This document shows, in pieces, positions 56,788-64,000 of a DNA stretch of 64,000 bases. Source of the DNA: Heracleum sosnowskyi (taxonomy: Eukaryota; Streptophyta; Magnoliopsida; Apiales; Apiaceae); assembly GCA_030848705.1 (NCBI GenBank), contig CM061238.1:48089133-48153132 (forward strand), written 5' to 3'. Position 1 is the first letter of the stretch, and each line of letters starts with the position of its first letter. Made by a program: the position numbers and the translations under genes. Below the pieces are notes generated by a model, which saw only the letters and a program-made list of their open reading frames with translations, searched no databases and was not told the origin of the DNA.

Positions 56788-59627
56788 TGTAACACCCCCA
56801 GATCTGGGGTCAGGAATCTAGGTTGTCACGCCATCATCCAATCATATAATACCTGCATTACCTCAATGATCCAACAAAAGAACACCAAAGACCCCAATCT
56901 CTTACACACACAAGTTATAGCCTTAGAAACGTTACACAGTAACATTAGTTATTACAAACCAGATGTACTAACCAGGATCTCACACTATTAATCACAACTT
57001 CTACATGAAGTTACATTAATAGCTAACATAGATGAAGTCTATCCAACCCACTCTTGTAGTATCCATCCTGAACTGAACTATCTCAAGGGTGTGAAGCTTC
57101 TACTTCCTTTCCCTCATGATATGGGCTAAATGACCATGTTCTCCTTGCACTGAAATATAATTTTTAAAAGCAAGAATGATATGGGCTAAAACCAGTTGCT
57201 CGACTCTTTGAACTGGATTACCAATTTTTGATGAGTTAGAAAATATTTAATCGCATTTGAATATTTTAATAACTCGGAAATAATATTTGGGAACCCCTGC
57301 TATTTTTAAATAATTTTTCTGAAGGCCAGAAAATATTGTAAATAATTAACAAAGGCCTTAAATAATTTTTAAATAAAGTTTCATGATTTTTAAATCATAT
57401 AAACATTTAATAAATATTTAAATAATATTTATTAAGTAAATAAAAATTTGGAATATTTAATAAATATTTAAATAATAAACAATTAAATAAATCATTTTTA
57501 AATGAATATTCAAAATAATATTCATTTAATTAAATAAATATTCAATAATATTTAAAATATCCAAATCATATAAATATTGGAATATTTTAAATCGATATTT
57601 GAAAATAATCTGTCTCCGACAATCTCCGGGTTTTCATGACAGTGTTTATAAAATATCTCCGACTCCCGGTCTAAGTTGAAATACGAAAATACGCTCTACA
57701 CCTAGAGCCTTGTATACCCCCGACTTATATCTATATCCCATATAACATATAAACCAAACATTCGTTATTTGAAAGCTGATGTGGTAAATAAAACAGTTCA
57801 TACATTAAAAGAAGTCATATCACAACAACAACAACAACAACAGTTTAAATCATAACCAAAAACTTAAGTTTCGGGTTTTGAAAACTTGTCATGATACTTG
57901 GAGCAAATTTTTTTGAATAACTTAACGATTGAAATTACACTTACTCTGAACAATAGAGTAAAGGTTAGTAAACTTGCCTAATGCTCGAGCTCTAACTGGG
58001 TGTGGGTGTTTCTCTTCTAGCCCTGGAACCTTTACCAAGACAATACATAATCTTAATTAGTCACTTGATTTACAGTTCACTTATTCTAAGTAAACTCTAC
58101 TTTACCCAACTTTCACTCTCTCGGGTCCACTTAACTTAGGATCTTCTTTATCGTTTAATAATCCTTTCTAGTCTCGTTCTTTACACCAATATGTTCTCTT
58201 GATAATCCTTAACAACTTTCGAGTTTTAGTCGACTCGATATTATCCTTTTTACTTAGCCAAAACGAATGGTCAAGGTAGTACCTCTAGAGTTGACTTTCC
58301 ATAGAATCACTATTTCGCAACTCGTACTCTAACACTTTTAATAAATCTGAAAATTAATAATTAATTACGAAACCACTTCAAGGAGCTTCTTGAGGGTTTT
58401 TAATATTTATTAAAAATATCTTGATTTGGGAAACATGAGTTTAAATAGGTGAAACGTATTTTAAAAGTCGAGTCAACTACAGACTTTTACTATTCGCACG
58501 AGTTCCACTAAAATGGTCATAACTCATCAACCGTTAACTCTATTGACACACCGTTTTTGCGTGCACGATATAGAGAAGGTCTAGAATGTAATCCATCAAG
58601 AGTTGGGTTCTGGACAGGGGACCAATATTCCCGAAATTACAAAACAGGGCAGTAGCTTCCCTGATGAGTAGTGTCATCGCACCACTTTGGTTCCGATATT
58701 TTTATAAAATCGAAAAATTCATATATTTACTTAATTATTTTTGGGTTGTCTTGCTTACTGTCCTAACTACTTATCCTCATATTTTAATAATTTTGTCTAA
58801 CTGTTAAGAGGTCCGGATTCAGTTCACAATTTAATGTCTTGTAGCAGTTTTGTGTTTTGAACCACTTTCATTAGAACAAGCATAACTTTCAAACCACAAA
58901 TCTCCTCAACATGTACTTTACATGGTTACAAACTACAAAACAAGATCTTGACATATATTACCAGTGGTGCATGAGAACACAAATCTTGACATATATGACC
59001 AATGGCCACTAAAATGTTCATTCATGTCTCAACTTTCAATTTTAACCTTGTTAAGTCCATTTAAAAAATACTAAAACACCAAGACTCTCATCCTTACTAA
59101 ATCTCAGTTCTTAAACTTCATAAACATACCACCAACATCAATCCACAAAAATCAGCCATCAAGATTTAAGTATTTATACTTCAAACTCCTCAAACAACAT
59201 GTTCTTGAACATATCTTGAAACTTAGCTCATAACTTAACATAAATCAAAAGATGGATGAGGGTTATACCTTTATTGGGCTCAATAAAACTTGTATATAGC
59301 TTAAAGAACCTTGGTATTGCTTGAACTAAGTTTATCATCCTCAAACTCACCAAAAGAAATCAAGAACAAAAGTTAGTATTTTCGGAGTTACTTTTCTTCC
59401 TCAACTTTTATCCAAGATTTGACTATGTTATACTACTTGGATTGCCATTAAAATTTGAACGTACCTTTTTTATGCATTGAGGAATCAATGGTCAAAATTT
59501 AGAGATTTTATCACGAGTAGATATTTAGTTATGAATTTTTCTTTCTTCCCTGGTCCTGCTGAGCCGAATTCTGAAGAAATGAGATGGGGAGAGTTTTTCT
59601 CTCACTTTCTTGCTTTTTGAAAGTGTT
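56788..59627 (-). repeat. Partial LTR of a Gypsy family C relative, nested in Copia B ORF3
   Basis: Begins TGTAACACCCCCAGATCTGG, the same terminus as the LTR at 59628. Internal blocks are related but diverged (CTCCGACTCCCGGTCTAAG against TTTAACTCCCGGTCTATT; CTCTAGAGTTGACTTTCCAT as in the 45600 fragment). It is interrupted at 59627 by the second LTR. The expected target duplication partner is GCTAA (56783-56787). It includes a (CAA)n run near 57822-57842. Confidence 0.75.
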
Positions 59628-62600
59628 TGTAACACCCCCAGATCCGGGGTCGGAGATCTAGGTTGTCACGATCCCTTATTCCGTACAAACACTTAATACT
59701 TGAATCATAATATAATAAATCAACACACATGGTGACCCCACCATCAATATACTCATGCCAGTTATGTCTCAGAAACGAACTTACAAAAACAGTAGTCATA
59801 TGATCCATAAATTTAAAGTTATTACAACCCAAAAGTAATGCTTGAAACCTACTACCAGTATGATTTCTATGTGAAACCATAAGGCAGCGCAAAAGTTTGT
59901 TCTTGTTCATTAATATACATAAGTGATACTTATAAATAAACCGGAGCAACAAGAGTTACACTCCGAACCAACTCAGTACTTCTACCTGAGGTGCTGCAAC
60001 TGCCATCCTATGGGCGGTCTGCGCGGCCCATACGCGCTTCCGAGCGGTATGACGAATCATGGCCATCTACCCTAGCTGTTGTGTTGTGATATATATATAA
60101 AAAGAAAGCAAGAGTAAGCACTCAGCCCAGCAATAATATAACACATCATAAGCATATAAGTAAGCTTATATCATAAAGGAAAACCTTTAAAACTTCATTC
60201 GTATACAGAATGATATATTTATTATACTTTTCGTCAAAACATGTCATACAGTACCTCTACTGTACTAGGAACATCATTACTCATCACTGCCACATTATCA
60301 GTAACTCAACACCTAGGCTTTCGTTACAATGTGCAGCACAACTCCAATTGGAGGGAAGGGGATATACTGGAACACCCGATACACGGTGATCAGCCGTTGT
60401 ATCGTAACGTAACTTTTCTACTAGTAGAAGGATGACTTCCTATTCGGTTATCACCCTGGCCGCATACGGGCCACTGTGCTAAGAGATCACTACCTCGGCG
60501 CCTGTTTCATCACCGGGTAAGCCTTAGCACGCAAGAGATCACTACCTCGGTGCCTGTTTCAGCACCGGGTAAGCCTTGATAATTTTGGCACTACCCCGGC
60601 ACCTGTTTCATTGTCGTGTAAGCCCTTCCAGTTCCTATGCTAAAAATATCAATGAAACGAAAATCGGAATTTAATCCTATTTCCCCCAAGTACAAATACT
60701 TGTCAAAACTTTGTAACCGTTCAGAATTCCTTACTCCAGAGTATTTGAAGGGAGTAAGTCAAAGTGTGGGTTGACATTAGTCAACGAAACTACAGATGAT
60801 TACCACCTATTTTGAAATCATGACCAGGGAGTTTATTGAAATTTTCAGAGTTTAGCAAGTTTGAAATTCTTTACTTGAATGGGGGAGTCATCCCCAACTA
60901 TAGGTATTCTAGAGGAACAGTGGATCTCTGTTTTAATATCTTTTCTGGAGATCAGAAATTTATATTTTTGTGTAAATAGTAGAACCTTTAATCATATAAT
61001 AAGGTTCTATGATTTTTAAATCATATTTGAAATATTTAATAAATACCCAAATAATAAATATTGAATTATTATTCAATAATAATCCACTTAAATGAACATT
61101 CAAAGTAATATTTACTTAGTTAATAGATATTCAAAATAATATTTTTAATAATATTATTTAATATCACACATTAAATATCCAATAGTATATATATATTGGA
61201 ATATTTAATCCTTATATATAAAACATAGTTGTCCCTGGACCCTCCAGTATCTGACAGTATTATTAAAATAAAGTAGTAATTTAACTCCCGGTCTATTATT
61301 TTAAAATCATCGTACGACTGCTCTATACTTAGAGCCTTTAAACCTCGGTTTATATCTAGTATTTACCTAGCATATAAACCTTATATCTTACGAAAGCTTT
61401 TACTAAAAGCGTAAACAGTTTAAAAAGTTCTCACAGCATTAAAGCATAATAGATATATATATATATCAATCACAACAACATCATTTATATGATGTAGGGT
61501 TTGAAAACTTGCCTTGGTGTCTTGGTGGTGTGGTAGTGGGGGCTTCAGAGTGTGCTTGTCGATCTATAACAAGATACACAACTCACAGTCAGTCCCCTAG
61601 AACCAATTAATGTTCTATAACTTAAGCACTCAAGTTCTATTAATGAAAATCAAACGTCTCGCTCTCGGTCATCTATAACCTCATGACATTCCGTAAACTC
61701 TTAAGTCAAAAGTTTGGGTGAAAATCTATTCACAAAACCCAAGTACTTTTCCTTTACTAATTCCTTGTTTTTAACCATTCCCTTAAGGGTATTTCACTCG
61801 CGCAACCTTTGTTCTCGCATTTTTATAAAATCACAAACTTATCTTTTTAACACGAATACTTCTAGGTTCCTCTCTAGACTATCCATTCTAGTATCCATTT
61901 TAATATCTCAACCCAATTCCATTTTAAAAGGGCTTGATCACAATCTCAAAGTTCATGCAATGAACTACTTAGTTATCCGAAACCGCTTTCACTAAAACGG
62001 ACGTTTCTCCTAAACCGTAAATCGAAACGATACGATTCTTTCGCTAAAACAAACTAGGAAACAGGGCCTACATGATCATGGGCAGAAAACTTATGTTTAT
62101 GCCCTTTAAAGTATTCTTGATATCTGTCCAAACTACCTAAGTAAAATTCTACATGGTAACGACGCTTTAACGCGATTCCCGTTTTTAAAACACTCTAATC
62201 AATTCATCAATCCACAACCCAAGGATCTCATCCAAATCATTTTATTTCTGTCTACACAAGCTCATATCACTACTCACTAGTTCAACCATCACTTATTCCA
62301 TTAAACATCATACATATCATGCAAATCATCTCTACATCATACTATCACTAACAATCATCCATTTATTCATTAATATCAAATCATAAGTAAAAGTGTGAGA
62401 GGGTTTATACTTTCCTTGGTACTTAATATAGACTACAGATGGCTAGTATACCCTTCCTTGCTCCTTGATTATCCTTTACAAACCTTAAACTTCAAGATCA
62501 AAACAAGAAAATCAAGAATTACTATTCATTTCACTATTCATCATCAACTTTGAATCCATTTTTGAACAAGCTATCAATCATGGATGAATCTAAGATTAAA

Positions 62601-63433
62601 GATCTACCTTAGTTTAGGGAAGAGGGTGATTTAGAGCCCAAGATCTTGAATTATGGTTGAGTGGAAGTGGTAGAAATTTTCTTAAGCTTTTTGGACAATA
62701 AAATAGCCGAAAGTTTGCTTCATCTTTGATGCATCTCTTTTGATTTGTTTTCTTTTCTTTTATTTGTCTAATTAATCCTTAATACTTGCCAATTAATTTG
62801 TGTGGTTGTAATCAAGACTTGTCACCAATGACACACCTTATTTTGAACTTGTGGTTGTGGCGAAAGTGGTGACAAGGTGGTGATTCATCACCTTGTCATC
62901 ACCTTGTCATCCATATGTCACTCCTCTGCATCATGCTTATGTCATCATTTGTATCCTCAATCCTCTTATATATTGCACTTGATGATCTTATATAATACTC
63001 CTCCTTTGGTTAAGGTTTAATCCATAATTTGTTACGCTTTTGTTTCGCGATAGTTTCAAGTGATTTTAAAAACGTTTCTCTGTACCAAAGCTAGGGGATA
63101 CTTCTTTGATCTTTCCATTATCTTTGTCTAATATATAATCTTAGGTTTCTCACCTTGGTTTAAGATATGATCATGGATTTCTCATTCCACATACTTTCTT
63201 AAAACGATCAAATCAATACATCCTTGATTGTCCAGTGAATAGTGATTTAAAACTCGAATGGGAATCTTCTGATTCTGATTGCGTTTGCATTCACTTATTC
63301 TCCTTATACATCAATAATATAACTTCGGAACATTCATTCGATGTCATCCACATAGTGTGGTCTGAAAAACTTTTTATCATCAAATTTACTATTCATCAGG
63401 GTTTCAATTATTACAAAATTTTAGGATATTACA
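59628..63433 (-). repeat. Full LTR (3') of Gypsy family C, nested in the previous LTR
   Basis: 3,806 bp, plus strand TGTAACACCC to GATATTACA, next to a polypurine tract and the chromodomain integrase, so it is the 3' LTR of a minus-strand element whose body lies to the right. It contains three copies of a CTACC-TCGG-GCCTGTTTCA repeat at 60483-60630. No gene in the LTR. Confidence 0.85.
60483..60630. repeat. Short tandem repeat in the Gypsy C LTR
   Basis: Three imperfect units of about 50 bp, each with CACTACC, CGGCGCCTGTTTCA or a close variant, and GGGTAAGCC or GTGTAAGCC. Each can fold through GGTGCCTG...CAGCACC type pairing. Confidence 0.75.
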
Positions 63434-63448
63434 GTCTCCCCTACTTAA
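63434..63448 (-). other. Polypurine tract of Gypsy family C
   Basis: Minus strand TAAGTAGGGGAGAC immediately before the LTR start TGTAATATCC. Confidence 0.8.
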
Positions 63449-63471
63449 AAGGATTCCGTCCCGGAATCAAA

Positions 63472-64000
63472 TCAAAATAGATGAGGGTACTTTTCTAGCA
63501 TTGCGCTCTTTAGTTCCCAAGTGGATTCTTCAACATTACGATTTTTCCATAAAACTCTTACCAGCTTTATAACCTTGTTCCTTAGCACTTGATCCTTGCG
63601 GTCAATGATTTCCACCGGTTGCTCTATATATGACAGGTCTGGTTGTATATCTACTTGCTCGTATTCCACCACGTGTCTGGCATCCAGATTGTACTTTCTC
63701 AACATGGACACATGGAACACGTTGTGAACTTGTTGCAGGTTTGGGGGCAATGCTAGATCGTAAGCTACTTCCCCAATACGTCTCAAGATCTCGAACGGTC
63801 CAATATATCTGGGGCTCAATTTCCCTTTCTTTCCGAATCTCATCAATCCTTTCCACGGAGATACTTTCAACAGCACAAGATCTCCCACTTCCTATTCCTT
63901 GTCCTTTCGGGCCAAGTCTACATATTTCTTTTGTCTGTCTTGGGCTGCTACCAGCCGTCCTCTGATAAGGTTTATTGCATCCTTAGTTTGTTGGACCATT
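63472..64000 (-). pseudogene. Integrase C-terminus with chromodomain, Gypsy family C (Tekay/Del-like)
   Basis: The end of pol enters from beyond position 64000. It shows the GPY/F module (VSPWKGLMRFGKKGKLSPRY, IGPFEILRRIGEVAYDL), the HNVFHVSMLRKY linker and a C-terminal chromodomain (VLWKNRNVEESTWELKS) ending KYPHLF at 63472. Chromodomain integrases direct insertion to marked chromatin (family knowledge). An in-frame TAG at 63892-63894 interrupts the frame just upstream of VGDLVLL, so this copy looks inactive. The lineage call rests on the chromodomain and the long LTR. Confidence 0.85.

Noticed and set aside
57822..57842. CRISPR-like or structured repeat
   Set aside because: It is a simple (CAA)n microsatellite inside an LTR.
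60781..60790. TCAACGAAAC in the Gypsy C LTR as spread of the family A motif
   Set aside because: A single copy in 3.8 kb is compatible with chance.

Overview
This is nuclear DNA of a flowering plant, most likely a eudicot. The evidence is plant-type F-box, DUF4408/DUF761 and NBS-LRR genes, GT-AG introns, a nuclear tRNA-Phe gene, and Copia and Gypsy LTR retrotransposons with plant-type primer sites. I cannot name the species. Most of the window is nested retrotransposons around a few host genes.

Layout. 1-4124: 5' part of a decayed Ty3/Gypsy element on the minus strand (family D: LTR, primer site, gag-protease, RT-RNase H). 4125-7665: host DNA with an intact DUF4408/DUF761 gene and the first coding exon of a PWP1-like gene. 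7671-13036: a complete non-coding LTR element with target duplication GCCTT and the same primer site as family D. 13042-16526: host DNA with a tRNA-Phe gene and the 5' half of an F-box gene. 16527-42753: a 13.1-kb Copia element (family A, plus strand) inside the F-box coding exon, itself split by a second family A element (26446-39566, minus strand). Target duplications are CAGGG (outer) and GCCAT (inner). 42759-43414: the rest of the F-box gene, still open and in frame. 44192-45480: an NBS-LRR relic. 45600-48171: an LTR fragment of a chromodomain Gypsy (family C). 48172-56787: a second Copia family (B) with broken gag and pol, a small acidic ORF and an ORF3. It is cut by family C LTRs (56788-59627 and 59628-63433), followed by the C-terminal integrase and chromodomain of a family C element at the right edge.

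The most unusual signal is in the two Copia families. Each has a large ORF3 after pol, with recognisably related N-terminal domains. Each also has its own short motif scattered in both orientations. In family A it is TCAACG followed by A/G and A/T, about 38 copies per element. They lie in U3, in gag, in the integrase-RT linker, before ORF3 and in ORF3. In family B it is ACTGTCA, clustered before ORF3 and in gag. In family A the motif is read in different frames in different proteins, so it looks kept as DNA or RNA and not as peptide. I infer, without proof, that ORF3 or a host factor recognises a family-specific address sequence, comparable in concept to the anti-silencing protein and motif pairs of plant VANDAL transposons.
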